Assembly: GCA_965649825.1 (NCBI GenBank)
Contig: OZ287713.1
Location: 310,001 to 374,000, forward strand
Direction: 5' to 3'
DNA from: Penicillus capitatus
Taxonomy: Eukaryota; Chlorophyta
DNA: 64,000 nucleotides
The translations under genes and the position numbers were made by a program. This document shows, one piece after another, positions 1 to 10,494 of the stretch (position 1 is the stretch's first letter; the number at the start of each line of letters is the position of its first letter). The notes below the pieces were generated by a model. The model was not told where the DNA came from, did no database searches, and saw nothing but the letters and a program-made list of their open reading frames with translations.

Positions 1-403
1 GGACATGGAGGACAAACTCTAATGGTCTGTGTCCCTTTCGTTAGACGAGGATTTCAAGAGATCGATCCAGAAAAGCGCTTACTGCATCCCGTCCAGGCAC
101 ATCGACGGTTGTGTCCATGTCGCTCTCGTTCGGACGTACCGCTCCCGAGTGTTCAATTTCAGTGGATACTCAGAGTCGGATTGTTTATTTTGATCGTCGA
201 GAAATCCAGCTTCTAAAATGGCGTCTTCCCCTGACAGCTATGTTGCAACGGTAGGCGCCATTCTGTCCTTCCCCTTCACCGAGACCGCGCGCTTCTCTGT
301 CATCATGCACGGACATCAAGTCCTGTGGCATCTTCGCTCTCTGCGTCTGCTTTGCCTTTCCTGAGACCGTCGGTCTGTGTCTTAGTGCGAGAGTTGCATT
401 CGG
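1..403. other. No gene recognised (left edge)
   Basis: Only short unsupported open frames are present. The stretch is probably the upstream region of the gene that begins near 404, or the tail of a gene outside the window. Confidence 0.4.
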
Positions 404-1510
404 TTGTGTCGAGACAGAGGAGCCGGGCAGAAAGCTGCAAAATCAGCGAGCACGGGTGTGTCTGGTCCATCATCGCGTATGGACAGACAGGGGGTGTTCG
501 GTGTAGTGGGTGACGGCGACGACTCGGGTTTTGGCGGAGATGCGTTTCGGAGTCTATTCATGGTTCAGCCGAGGATGGTCATGAAATCTGTGCCGACGCC
601 CAAAGCCTCTGCTCTGGCTCTTAAGCAACACACATTACCGAGCATTCAGGAATGCATACTGCCAAAACAACCAAATCTAGAATCTCCGATGCTGGGGTGC
701 AATCTGGAGGATGAAGTGTGGAGCTTCAACAGCATCGCGAGTCGTGATAATGCGCATTTCGATCCTTCCTGGCAGCGATTCTTGAAAAATTTTGACGCCT
801 CTGCGTTCGCCCAGGATCGCCGAGAAGACAATCTTCATGTGGGTGGGGGACAACCTTCCGCTCATCGACAAGAATCGATCTCAAATGAAATCATGCCGTT
901 CGACACAGACGATGTCGCGGATGTTATGTATCACGCGGTGTCTGACGTAGCCGAGGCATACGAAGAGGGAAATATTGTTACTGGAAATAGCAACGATGAA
1001 CCATATGTTACAGAACACATCGCGATTCGGAGAAAGGATGCCGGTCAGAAAAGAGAGAAGACAAAAGGCGGAGGACGCCTAGCAACCTTTTCGCGCAAGA
1101 CAGTACCCGTCACAGAGATCGGTGATGATCAGGACTCTCCATTCGGCAGGCTCTCGGCACCGTTTGACCACAGCGTTCTGCCGGTGCACGATGACGTCAT
1201 GGTGGATGAGGTCGCTGTTCGAAGCCCGTCTTGGCGCATCGGCGAAGCGCAAGATCACATCGAAGAGCAGAACGGCGATCCAGAAGGGAAGGATTCTTCT
1301 TCGAGTGGCTCTTCGTTTCGCAGCCGACTGAGGTGGCTGGCGGCGCATCCGTCGTCTTCTCTCAAATCCTCCCTACGAAAGAAGGGATCGATGCCGAATC
1401 TGAATGATGATGTGGCCATCGGAAAGACAGATACAATCCGAAAAGTTGCCGGTGTTCATGATGGCTCTAAGAAACGCCGATCGCAGTCTGAGAGATGGAT
1501 CCGCGTCTGA
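404..1510 (+). CDS. Hypothetical low-complexity protein, 368 aa
   Basis: A single uninterrupted frame of 368 codons, long for this intron-rich region. I recognise no family. The product is hydrophilic. An acidic middle (residues about 160-200) is followed by a Ser/Arg-rich C-terminal part with SSSSGSSFRSRLRW near residue 305 and basic clusters (KKRRSQSERW) at the end, compatible with a phosphorylated or nuclear protein, but that is inference. No membrane segment is seen. In-frame ATGs at 404 and 479 could both be the start; the second removes a Cys/Arg-rich leader with little coding character. It lies just outside the left arm of the inverted duplication and has no second copy in the window. 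Confidence 0.5.
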   Translation: MCRDRGAGQKAAKSASTGVSGPSSRMDRQGVFGVVGDGDDSGFGGDAFRSLFMVQPRMVMKSVPTPKASALALKQHTLPSIQECILPKQPNLESPMLGCNLEDEVWSFNSIASRDNAHFDPSWQRFLKNFDASAFAQDRREDNLHVGGGQPSAHRQESISNEIMPFDTDDVADVMYHAVSDVAEAYEEGNIVTGNSNDEPYVTEHIAIRRKDAGQKREKTKGGGRLATFSRKTVPVTEIGDDQDSPFGRLSAPFDHSVLPVHDDVMVDEVAVRSPSWRIGEAQDHIEEQNGDPEGKDSSSSGSSFRSRLRWLAAHPSSSLKSSLRKKGSMPNLNDDVAIGKTDTIRKVAGVHDGSKKRRSQSERWIRV

Positions 1511-2294
1511 CAGCCGTATGTTCTTTCCGGTCTCTCTTTTCCTGAGATCTCTGACATGCGTTCGCTGCCTCATTGCATTTTAGTTAAGAAGGGAATAAGA
1601 AGAGTGAGGAGTGGAATTCCGGCAACGTCTATGCCTTGTTTTGGTGGTTGCTGGTTGCTCGAACGGACACGCTTCTAACCGCAAAGTATCATTCTCAAGT
1701 ATTGTATCTCCCCGTGCATATGACTTCAGATGACGTGTTTCAATAATAATGATGATGATCGTGAGTGAGTGTGTGAGTGTTTGATCGACCAATAACAAAT
1801 ATACACTCTCTTGACTACTTACTTGTTTGCCGTACTGTCTATCGCCTGGGAACATGGGTATGTTGTTTTTCAGCGAGAATCATTCTCGCATACCTGGCAA
1901 ATGAGGCCACTAGTCTGGAAATGAAGAATAGTCTTGTTGTGTGTGGATTGGAAGACGGCGATCTCCTCTTGTGAAGTTAGGATGGAATGGTTTCTGCTCA
2001 ATATGTCATCCTTCCGTGTTGATGTTACGTTCATGGCAGACTCCTACCGCCTCTTTGAGCATTGATTACCATGCAGTATTTGATTGGACATTTTCAATTG
2101 TCGAACACTGTCCTGTACAGATGGATACACAACAGAATAGACAAGTCTTAGTCAGTCACAGTCATGGTCCTCTAGCAGCACCCTGATGCTCCACCCACCA
2201 ATGCAAAAACCAACATCGCAGACATTTGATCTCGATCGAACTGAGGTCAAGAGAACAAAACCAAATGGGTAGCCCACAGAAGGCTTTACGGTAT
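1511..2294. other. Intergenic; start of the left duplication arm at about 1980
   Basis: No gene seen. A GT/GA-rich patch lies at 1750-1790. From about 1980 the sequence matches, inverted, the stretch ending near 62850; homology starts around the shared run tttctgctcaat. Confidence 0.4.
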
Positions 2295-3363
2295 TCATTC
2301 GTGGTGTTTGTTATGCTCGTATGCTTTCAATTTCATCATGATAGGCCAGTATGCCTCGATCAAGTCCTGGTTACGTTGTTGGAGGTGTTGGTTTTCACGA
2401 CGGAGAGCTTCGCATTGCGATTTTATTCTGTCGAGTTCGCGGCGCAGTGACTGCTCCGTGGCGATGGCAGCGATGCGAGCTGGACACCTGAATAAAAACC
2501 AAACCGTCCACGAATGACCTGGATGGAAGCTATGCATACTCTGACTCCGAGATGCGCGATGATTTGTCTTCCACTGGAACAGCCGAGCCATCACCAGATC
2601 TAAGTAGGTTTAACAAACAGCGGCCTGTCAAATGCTGCTTCTTGTGGGCTACGCGTTCCAACACCGCCATGAGATTCTCCGCACTCCTTGTATACATTCA
2701 GGCGGATCGATCGATGCAATGACACGCGCCGACATCAACGCCGCTACCTCTTCTCCGCAGCACATGTCTCGTATGCGCTTTGCAGATCTGCGTGATCGTT
2801 TCGCAGACAGGCGAGTTCGCGGTCTCTGGACAAGACGAGATGCCGGAGATCGGCGATCTCGTTTCGACAGGCTTCTTGCTGCGACAGCTCATTAGCATAC
2901 GCCTCGGCCTTCGATCGGTACGCCTCGGACTGTCTCTGTCATAGAAACGAAATCGAAGAGGGAGTGTCTTGATCGACGGCCTTCATGCCTGCACAGTGTC
3001 GATTTCTTCGCACTTGCTCAGCAGCTCCTGGCTAAGGTACTCGTGAAGGCGTCGATCGTTCGAGAGCTCCGCTTGGAGCTGCACGTTCTCCCGTCGACAT
3101 AGACGCAACCGCTCAGAGCTCTCGATCTTATCTCGGACAAGAATGCGAAGAACGCCACGCTGATCGTCGCTCTCTGCGATCGGATCGCTGTTCGCTAGAC
3201 GGCGAAGATCGATAAGATGCGTGTACCGTCGTCGATCGCCCTTCTCCCGATCTCCTCGCGGCCCGAAGCCTGTGCCGGGTAGTGACCATGTTGTCGAGGT
3301 GATGGCAGCGAATACGGCATCGGCGCTCGAAGACGCGCCGGAAGGACGTTCTGTTCTCCGACT
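2295..3363 (-). CDS. Coiled-coil protein, multi-exon
   Basis: Read on the minus strand, exons join through short introns into a long coiled coil. One exon (about 3160-3000) has the heptad-rich ESSERLRLCRRENVQLQAEL. The next (about 2935-2758) has EAYRSKAEAYANELSQQEA and ends EKR. A third contains LMAVLERVAHKKQHLT (about 2690-2634). The last (about 2490-2295) ends with a Leu/Gln-rich helix and LKAYEHNKHHE. The N-terminal MDDISPRVGEQN at 3363 is a possible start, but its connection to the first coil exon needs an intron I did not fix. No catalytic domain is recognised; a structural or scaffold role is inference. The right arm retains only the last two exons (62126-62535), and the deletion breakpoint falls in the intron before them. 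Confidence 0.5.
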
Positions 3364-3689
3364 CTAGGCGAAATGTCGTCCATCGAATCCGTTCAGAGCG
3401 GCGGCGCTGCTGTCGGCGTTAATAACGATAATCGACGCATTTGGTCGTCAACGTCGACACACACAGACCGTCGAATCGAATTCAATCACACCATCGTTCA
3501 GAGGACGCGTCGATCGATCGACCGCAACACGCCTTTCGATTTCATCGCGAGTTCCGTCCTCTCGATCAAACTCCCGACAAACGTCGTCGATTCCTGATCA
3601 CAGCCCGGGAATTTCGTTCGTGAGAAATCCAACATCTGGCGAGATTGCGTTGACCGCATTCTATCGACTGCCATCGACAGATCTCTTCC

Positions 3690-3870
3690 ATCTGCAGGGA
3701 GAAAACACGCCGCTGCACTGGGCGGCAAAGCGTGGACATGTCGAGATGTCGAGCTTCTCAACAACGGCGCTAACAAGGCGACCACCAACGCCCAAGAAAA
3801 GCTGCCGATCGATCTGTGCAAAGCCGTCTGTAATCCAGCCTACAGACATACGGCTGAGATCTCGGCTTAA
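3690..3870 (+). pseudogene. Ankyrin-repeat relic with a frame break
   Basis: One frame gives ENTPLHWAAKRGHVEM, the first half of an ankyrin repeat. The second half, VELLNNGANKATTNAQEKLP, follows in another frame at the same point, with no room for an intron. About 1.3 repeats are visible, with no good exon on either side. This looks like a fragment of a decayed ankyrin gene; a sequencing indel or an exon of an unrecognised gene is the alternative. It is absent from the right arm. Confidence 0.45.
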
Positions 3871-4267
3871 GCGCATAATTTCAATGCAAACGCTCACCGC
3901 TTCCGCTCGATGCCAACCTTCGCGACGTCTCTTCGTGCAAAACCGACAAACGCGGTGCGTTACACAAACAGACATGCAGCCGAATCCATTTGAAGTGCAC
4001 ACACGCCTTCTGCTGTGGCCGCGTCAATGATGGCGCTGTCGTGTGGCCCTTTAGAAGTTTCGACGGGTGAGGTCGCCGACACAAGAGACACGGCTAGCCG
4101 CGACCGGTAGTTCCACGACTGCGCGACGACAGGAGGCTCTCGATGGACACCCTAGGTGTTCGGAGAGATTCGAAACGGCCCAGAACCAAGAAGAAGCATC
4201 CTGCGTCCGATACACAGCCACCTGAGCCGGTACGGTGTCCACGACTCGCCGCGTACGATCGTGCACC

Positions 4268-5089
4268 ATGCAGGGGTTGCTAGAGAAGCTCGGCGATGAA
4301 CCCCTCCGCCTGATCATTGTCGGGCACAATCCGAGCGAACATGCATGGAGAAGCGGACACTACTACTCCAATCCCAGCAATCGGTCGGCCCCTCGCCTCC
4401 ATCGCTTTCGAATCATTCGAGGTTCTGACAGAATGTGGAGAATCCTGCGAAAGACCGGCATCGCGCCAGATATCGTGAAATCGGCCGAAGATGACGATCT
4501 GATGCAGCCACACGCCGGCGTCGGATTCACGGATGTTGGCTGGGGAATTCCGGGAACCGACAGGTCCGTGCAACACTCAATGGCCGACGGAAGCTCCACA
4601 GCGCTCGATCTGTGACTGTTAGCTCGCTCTTCACGTTCAAGATCCGCCGCCAGTGGAGCGAAGGGTTCCTTGACCGTCTTAAGAAGCACATCGATCGATG
4701 CAACGACACGATTGGGTGTCGGTGTGGCGAATGTGGAGCTCCGCGCGTTCTTGCTTTTGCAGGAAAGACGCACTACCTAGCCGTCTACAACGCCACCTGC
4801 TCGTCCGATCGACGCATCAAAACGACATCTGTCGGGAAGCAAGACGCCATCCCCGAAGTGCCGATCTTGTCGACGGAGGCAGATCTGCGATGGTGGTGTG
4901 CTGTAGACCTGGAAACTGACGGAGAAGACAGAAGTGTGGGTGCTGCCCAGTACTTCGGGCGCGGCCGCTCTGACGAACGAAGAACGCGAAGGTCCGTTCT
5001 ATGCACTGGCCGAGCGTCTTATGGCGTTCCCGTGGCCTGAAAGACGTCGTCCGAAATGCAACGTTCAATCTTGTACAACAGACGGTTAA
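4268..5089 (+). CDS. MUG/TDG-type G:U mismatch DNA glycosylase
   Basis: Family 2 uracil-DNA glycosylases remove U or T from G mismatches in base-excision repair. Exon 1 carries LRLIIVGHNPSEHAW, the place of the family GxNPG active-site motif (here GHNPS), and GHYYSNPSNR, the usual GHHF..P.NR. Introns at 4384-4431 and 4564-4622 join to MWRILRKTGIAPD, GVGFTDVGWG, then LFTFKIRRQWSEGFL and the CRCGECGAPRVLAFAGKTHY block typical of bacterial and plant MUG proteins. A third short intron near 4890-4930 leads to a tail ending FPWP before the stop at 5089; its exact ends are ambiguous. ATG 4268 fits the family start. Only a 3' part, with an in-frame stop, survives in the right arm (61705-62125). Confidence 0.8.
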
Positions 5090-5549
5090 TGTCACTGGCC
5101 ACAGTGGGCCCTCCCTCGTCCATGTTCGCTAACTCCAATGAAAGGTCGACCGCGATCGATGCGCGGACCGCTCTTGTCCAGGGGCATACTTCTCGAAATG
5201 CTGCCAAAACTGCAAATCGTAGGCTTCGTCATCGTTCACCTCTGTGAAGAACTCCCTTCGGAGGCCTGAGCCTCCATGTCTCCTAGAATGTCCTCGGCAT
5301 GGACACGTATCTCCTCCTCGCTTGCGGCGAAGGAGACGTTGACGGGAAGACTGAGTGCCTGAATCGTCTCCGGGTTGGCTCATCTCACAAGCGCAGCGGA
5401 AGCCTTGAAGCAAGACGAGGATGGGCAGGGATATCGGAGGCCACACCAAAAGTTGCAGCGAAGAGACAGCTTGTTACAACGACGATAAACAGCGAGTGTT
5501 CTGACAAACAGAAACAGATTGTATGCGGTTCACAGACATAAGTGCAAAC
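5019..5549 (-). CDS. Small possibly secreted hypothetical protein
   Basis: Minus-strand frames suggest a signal-peptide-like start (SLFIVVVTSCLFAATFGVAS, about 5505-5445), then a segment with TIQALSLPVNVSFAASEEE and HAEDILGDMEAQASEG (about 5370-5245). After a roughly 30-nt intron comes a last exon with AAFREVCPWTRAV, then the run DINRLLYKIERCISDDVF to the stop at 5019. No family recognised. The start codon and first intron are unresolved. Its 3' end overlaps the glycosylase 3' end on the other strand by about 70 bp. The right arm keeps only the last exon (61590-61795). Confidence 0.35.
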
Positions 5550-5845
5550 TCAGATGTCAAGCGAAAGATGTTTCACGTGTCCGACCTCGCTTAAATACTC
5601 AATCCCCGATGCGACGGCAAGAAAAACCTATGAAGTTCAAGAGTGAGTTCCCAATGAGATTCTAGAAGCTCCCAAGGAACTCCAGAACAAACTTCATAAG
5701 AACTCATTCACAGTCGCCCTGACTTATACCTACTCATCGCGACTCAGCGGCGATGGTAAAGTCGCGCCGTCAAAGTCGCAAGAAATACGAAGCGACAGAA
5801 ATGTCACTCGCTTCACTTCAGAAGCGCACCATACTTTGACAACCT

Positions 5846-6110
5846 CTACGAAACGAGAGATCCGGATTTGTGATCCTCCTCGACACAGAGATCCACTGTC
5901 CCGTTCTTTTCGTAGCGATCTCGCCATTCTGCCGCCGTCATGGAGTGGATCCGCTTTCCGTGATTCCTAGACGGGGCGTCGGCGTCTAGGAGCAGATCTG
6001 ACTGCTTGGGGCGACTCTCATCGTAATCATCGACGAAAATCGATAGGATGGGTCTCACCGAAAGACCAACACTGTCTGCCAATCGTTTCGTCAGAGATTT
6101 CTCCTTCCAT
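5846..6110 (-). CDS. Small hypothetical protein (MEGEISDET start)
   Basis: ATG at 6110 opens MEGEISDETIGRQCWSFG. A GTGAG donor then joins to a frame carrying RPKQSDLLLDADAPSRN and TAAEWRDRYEKNGTVDLCVE, ending near 5846. The product is short and hydrophilic, from no known family. It lies head to head with the SDR gene (238 bp between start codons) and may share a promoter with it. The right-arm copy has GTGGG at the donor, a one-base deletion, and TGG to TAG at the Trp of EWRDRY, so only this copy can encode the protein. Confidence 0.4.
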
Positions 6111-6347
6111 TCGATGCTCTCCTATCGACATTCTCCCTTTCTCTCACAACCGATCGATCGATCTCTACTTGACTGCAGCGTGAGAAAGAGGAAACGTGAC
6201 GTGACGAGGTGGAAGCGAACGATCGAAGGAATCGCTCGCGTGGGCGTGAGATGGTCTTCACGATTGGAGAGAATCGAAGTTGATCGAAGGCGAAGGGATT
6301 TGGATTAAGGTCGACTCTGCCGGAGGAATCGAAGGCCGATCGAAGAG

Positions 6348-7402
6348 ATGAAGGGACTGCGATTTGGCTCGATTTTGTTGTCGAATGTATCATGGCGACG
6401 GGTTGCTTTGGTTCAGGGCGCCTCGCGCGGCATCGGCCTCGAGTACGTCCGCCAACTCCTCCAAAAACCCGATTCCACGTTCGACTAGATCCCGTGAGAT
6501 TCGGCAAGTGCGATCTTGACTCAGGGTGATCGCCACGAGTCGTCGGGCTCCGGAGACGAGTGCTCTGCAGAGCCTTCGCGACCGACATCCCGATCGGTGC
6601 TTCGTCATGGCGATGGACTGCACGGACGAACATTCCATTGCCGTCAACGTCCTCTGTTCCTATCTCCGATCCGATCTGTTCGCTCCCAGGCTGCGCGAGA
6701 GAAGGTGCAGGAGCACACGGAGCACTTGAATCTCTTGATCAACGTTGCCGGACTGCTGCACTCGCCAGAGGGACTGAAACCAGGTGAGGCCTGCGGAGAA
6801 AACAGTCTCGGAGATCGGTGCTGCAGAGAAGACGTACAAGGATCTGTCGTTTGACAACCTGATGCAGAGCATGCAAGTGAACGCCATCGGGCCCGCCCTG
6901 GTGATGAAGCACTTCATGGAACTCCTGCTCCGCGCTGAAACGCACGGAGGCGCCACTTCGCTGCGTCCGGCGATCATCGCCAACATGAGCGCTCGGTTTC
7001 AATCTGCCGGTCAGATCGCCGCCCTTTCACAGAGGTGTGCGACAGAGTGAGCAGCATCGGCGACAACGCACTGGGAGGTTGGATGTCTTACCGCGCCAGC
7101 AAATGTGCCCTCAACCAGTTGACCAAGTGCTTTTCCATCGAACTGGCCAACAAGAAGAAGAACGTTGCCTGCCTCCTGCTGCACCCAGGCACGGTCGACA
7201 CCGACATGTCACGTCCCTTTCAGCGAGTGCGATCCCATCCCCTCTCCGACAGGACCGTATGGGTGTGATGCAGAACGTGCCTTCCGGGAAGCTCTTCAGC
7301 CGGGAACGCGCCGTAGAGCAGCTGCTCAGAATCATCGAGAGTGCCGATCTCAGTGCAAACGGGCGATTCTTCGCCTGGGACGGGAGCGAGATTCAATGGT
7401 AG
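6348..7402 (+). CDS. Short-chain dehydrogenase, C-factor/sniffer type (left copy)
   Basis: NAD(P)-dependent oxidoreductase with a Rossmann fold. After ATG 6348 comes the nucleotide-binding GASRGIG (in ALVQGASRGIGLEYVRQLL). Later exons give VIATSRRAP, HLNLLINVAGLLHSPEG (the NAG-type motif), NAIGPALVMKHFMELLL, ANMSAR, then the catalytic YRASK in GGWMSYRASKCALNQLTK, and LHPGTVDTDMSRPFQ. The protein ends GRFFAWDGSEIQW, a typical C-factor-like tail. About five introns of roughly 45-60 nt are needed (for example between STF and VIATS, and between NMSAR and VSSIGD). The substrate is unknown. A near-identical intact copy lies at 60014-61068. Confidence 0.85.
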
Positions 7403-7464
7403 TGTTACACTGTGCGTTCGACAAAGTGTTGACGACACATTTAAGTTCTCTTCCCCACAAACTG

Positions 7465-8568
7465 TCAGAAACGCACATTCGCGACGTCCAGTGCCGTCGC
7501 CAGTTGCCGCGTCTCCTTGCACAGAACCAGATCCTTCCAGAAGAACTTGTGCGCAATGCCGTGCAGCAAACACTGGGAGATGAAGGCCTTGATCGGCCAC
7601 GGAACGGCGTTCCATCGCGCCTTTGTCGGTGCGTGATGCCGCATCGTCCCGCACAAAAGCCGCTCCGCGATCACCACGACGCCATGAATACAGAACGAAG
7701 CTAGATTGTACAAGGCATGCCGGCGGACAATGTAGTAGATCACAGCCCAGTGCATCACTCCACTCGCGAGGAACGTGCACAGAACAGCCGCCGTTTGGCG
7801 CAGTGGATTGTGCGATTTGCGCATCTTGGCCTCCGTTTTTACGGGATGGCCTTCCAGAATCGGATCGTAGACGAGATCGCGCAGCAGTGCGCCGATGACG
7901 AGGTTCCATCGGGCGGACCAGAACTCTGAGATCGACGTTGTCAGCCACGGCCGATCGAAGTGCGGCATCAACTCGAGTCCCATCACCATCCAAGAGACGC
8001 TCGCCGCCAGTTCCATCACAGAGGCGAGGAGAAAGTACATCAACCAACTCAGAGCGAAATCGCGTACCCAACCATAATCCCAGAACGATACCGCCGCACG
8101 AGCGAACAGAACACACCCCAGTACCTAAATCTCACTCTCCATCACACATTCGACGATTGCTCGTCCGAGTGCCGTTGCAGCCAGCCGCTGGAGCATAGCC
8201 TGGAGTGAGTGATCGACGCAGTTCTTTGCTGCATGATGTGACGCGACGTTGATCGGAAACACGAGCAGCCATGCGAACATTCCTGGCTGATCGCGATACA
8301 TCGCGACGGGCCCACGGTTCAGCGCCAAGGCCAAGAGCTTGCAGTTCACGAGCCAGAGGTAGTTCGTCACAGCGTAGTAATACAGAATCGCTTCGAGACC
8401 GCGTTCTCGACAGAAAAGCATCGACGGAATGGTGTTCGCGACAAAGAGAGGACTGAAGGCGAGGAGTCGCCATCGTCCCGGTTCGATATATCGAGCGATT
8501 CGCCATGCAACGCTGGCGATGCAGCAAGAGTAACCCACCAGAACGACGAGATGCACGAGCAGCTCCAT
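7465..8568 (-). CDS. Wax-synthase-like MBOAT acyltransferase (left copy)
   Basis: Multi-spanning ER enzyme expected to transfer acyl chains from acyl-CoA to an alcohol or sterol. The N-terminal part from MELLVHLVVLVGYSC (8568) has several membrane helices. The C-terminal part has the wax-synthase signature FWSARWNLVIGALLRDLVYD and the MBOAT His in LASGVMHWAVIYYIV. The parts are joined by an intron near 8125-8200. The best phase-0 join is a GC-AG intron starting after HSLQ and ending TTTAG before VLGCVLFARAAVSFWDYG, though a longer GT-AG intron cannot be excluded. In-frame sequence extends upstream to 8811, so the start is uncertain. It converges with the SDR gene (62 bp between stops). An intact second copy is at 58848-59951. 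Confidence 0.75.
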
Positions 8569-8726
8569 CGAAGACGATCGAATCACGATGACGTATGCCA
8601 GTCGTGTGCATCGATCGATGTTCCATCGAGGCGTCTCGCTCCATCTGACCACGCGTCCCTTCCCTTGGCGACCTTTGCTTCGCCGTTGCTGCATGAACGA
8701 CAAAGTAGGACCTCTCGGCGCCGTTT

Positions 8727-9305
8727 GAGGCTCCAAAGGAGCGCCTTCTGTGTTGGCAGTTTGCATTCGGCCCTTATACCATCCAAGCGTCTGAAGTCTT
8801 TGCGACGTCAAGGCTCTCTTACGCCTTCGTCAATCTCCGACCGATCGTTCCAGGTGGCGCGATCCGGAAAGGGACAGGTGGTTTGACGTGTGAACAGGAC
8901 ACGTGTTGATCAGCACGAAGCGGGTGGCGAAGCGCTTCGGTGATCTGACTGGAGAAGAAGTGACTGATCTGTGGCAGTTGGCACAGGAGGTGGGGAAGAA
9001 AATCGAGGGGCATTTCGGAGCCGATTCTTTGACCCTCTGCATTCAAGACGGCCCCTCGGCAGGACAGACGGTACCGCACGTCCACGTCCATTGCGTTCCG
9101 AGAAGAGGACAAGACTTCGAGAGTAACGACACAATCTACGATCGGCTCGAAGAGACACCCACAGAGAGGTGCACCGTGTGTGAGAGAGGGAGATAAACGT
9201 GTGAGAATTGACAGGGTGCCGTTGAGTCTGGATCGGGAGAGGAAAGACCGCACGCTCGAGGAGATGTCAAGAGAAGCTGCGGAACTGAGAGCACTGTTCG
9301 ATTAA
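8727..9305 (+). CDS. FHIT: FHIT-type HIT hydrolase, 5' end unresolved
   Basis: Dinucleoside polyphosphate (Ap3A) hydrolase family. Exon 1 gives FGPYTIQASEVFATSRLSYA then VNLRPIVP. Intron 8854-8897 joins to GHVLISTKRVAKRFGDLTGE, matching the FHIT N-terminal half. The histidine triad is intact in AGQTVPHVHVHCVPR. A second intron (9161-9211) joins LEETPTER to VPLSLDRERKDRTLEEM and the tail AAELRALFD, where human FHIT has AAALRVYFQ. The frame opens upstream to a TAG at about 8706 with no ATG. The first visible codons coincide with the deletion breakpoint of the right arm (GAGG, 8727-8730), so the start may lie in an unseen exon or have been lost. Confidence 0.8.
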
Positions 9306-9311
9306 TCCACC

Positions 9312-10181
9312 ATGTCCTCTCGTCTCCTGAATCACACTTCTCACTCTTTTTTCTTTACGTCCTCTGGATCAACATCCGAGCACAGTCATTCACCCAATCT
9401 TCCGAAACGGACTCGGTCTTCGATGCCGAGACGTGGTCGGATGGAAAAGGCACGTTGCAGCGATCCGTCCATTTCTGAGTTCTTGAAGAAGGATACCGAC
9501 ACGAGCCTTGTGACGGATTTCTATGTTTTGGGAAAGGCGAAGGATGGCGTGGATAAGGCGGAGATCAAAATGGTGGAGGAATCTCTGTGGTCTCTTCAGT
9601 ACTCTATCTCTGGCGTGGTCACCGCTTTCTTGGGCCCCGTTTCGCACTGCCGACAACGCACGGGATCGGCATTCGATTTCGCTGTCTGCTTTCGGTTTCA
9701 GAATCATCTAGCATTCCAGAGATTCTCTCAAAACGAAGAATTCCAGAAGCAATGGGAGGGAGCTTTTATAGAAAAGTGTGAGAACCATCTCACTCTTATC
9801 ACCCAGCAGCGGGTGCGTAATGAACTGGAGATCCTCTTTCGTCGAGGCGCGCTCTTTGAAGAAGGTTCGGATCATCTCTTGCTGATGCGTCTCCTGGACA
9901 CTTCGTCAGCTGAGGCGGCCGTTCAGTTTGCGGCTGTTCTCAGCGACGTCCTGCAAAACTCAGAGATCGGTGCCGTCTCCACGTCTCTGGGCGTCTTGTC
10001 CGAATCCTCTGATCCAACACTGTCAGGCGAGCACCTCGTCTTGGCATCGCACCTGAGTCAAACTCAGGGAGTGACGCATCTCGAATCGATGCCGCCAATC
10101 GAGCAGCTCTGGGAAGACAATGGAAATGGACTGCTTAGGGCCGAACGGTCCTTCGCATTCGAACAAGACAAAGAACAATGA
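9312..10181 (+). CDS. Two-domain stress-responsive A/B-barrel (Dabb) protein
   Basis: Single exon, 289 codons, starting 6 bp after the FHIT stop. Residues about 60-150 (VTDFYVLGKAKDGVDKAEIK ... AFDFAVCFRFQNHLAFQRF) have the spacing of a dimeric alpha/beta barrel Dabb domain: a hydrophobic strand, a helix, a second strand with an F/V-rich core, then a conserved helix. A second similar unit (HLLLMRLLDTSSAEAAVQFA ... GAVSTSLGVL) follows at about 185-235, as in plant two-domain UP3-like proteins. The Ser-rich first 40 residues are unlike the rest and could be a targeting leader, or the true start could be a later ATG such as MPRRGRMEK. Function is not predictable beyond the fold. Confidence 0.5.
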   Translation: MSSRLLNHTSHSFFFTSSGSTSEHSHSPNLPKRTRSSMPRRGRMEKARCSDPSISEFLKKDTDTSLVTDFYVLGKAKDGVDKAEIKMVEESLWSLQYSISGVVTAFLGPVSHCRQRTGSAFDFAVCFRFQNHLAFQRFSQNEEFQKQWEGAFIEKCENHLTLITQQRVRNELEILFRRGALFEEGSDHLLLMRLLDTSSAEAAVQFAAVLSDVLQNSEIGAVSTSLGVLSESSDPTLSGEHLVLASHLSQTQGVTHLESMPPIEQLWEDNGNGLLRAERSFAFEQDKEQ

Positions 10182-10494
10182 TCGAGCACCAAAGACTGAG
10201 AGACGGATCGCGTTGCAGAAATTGTTCTTGTTGTCATCTCACAAAAATTCCTATTCCGTTCTACTTACTGCCTTAGGACCTTGTCAAAGATGGTCTCTCC
10301 AGTGAATCCAAACACATTCGCATCTCGTATTTTCGCACGCACAGTTTCATTTGTGTGAGCACGCTATCGACAGCTTCCATCCAATCACCGAACAGTGAAA
10401 AGACGGGGTCACATCATTGGCTAACATACAAACGTACATCGTCGTGGCCCTTTCGATACGACCCGTGTGTTTCGTCGTAACGTGTTGCCTTCGG
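10182..10494. other. Intergenic, presumed SAC3 upstream region
   Basis: No coding signal seen beyond short chance frames. Confidence 0.35.

Noticed and set aside
6091-6633. Minus-strand frame of 180 codons over the SDR 5' end
   Set aside because: Arg-rich antisense shadow of SDR exon 1 and its upstream region; no family features.
7220-8116. Long minus-strand frame of 298 codons over the SDR/MBOAT junction
   Set aside because: It is a shadow of the MBOAT gene in another frame; composition is Arg/Ser/Gly-rich with no motif, and the true frame has MBOAT signatures.
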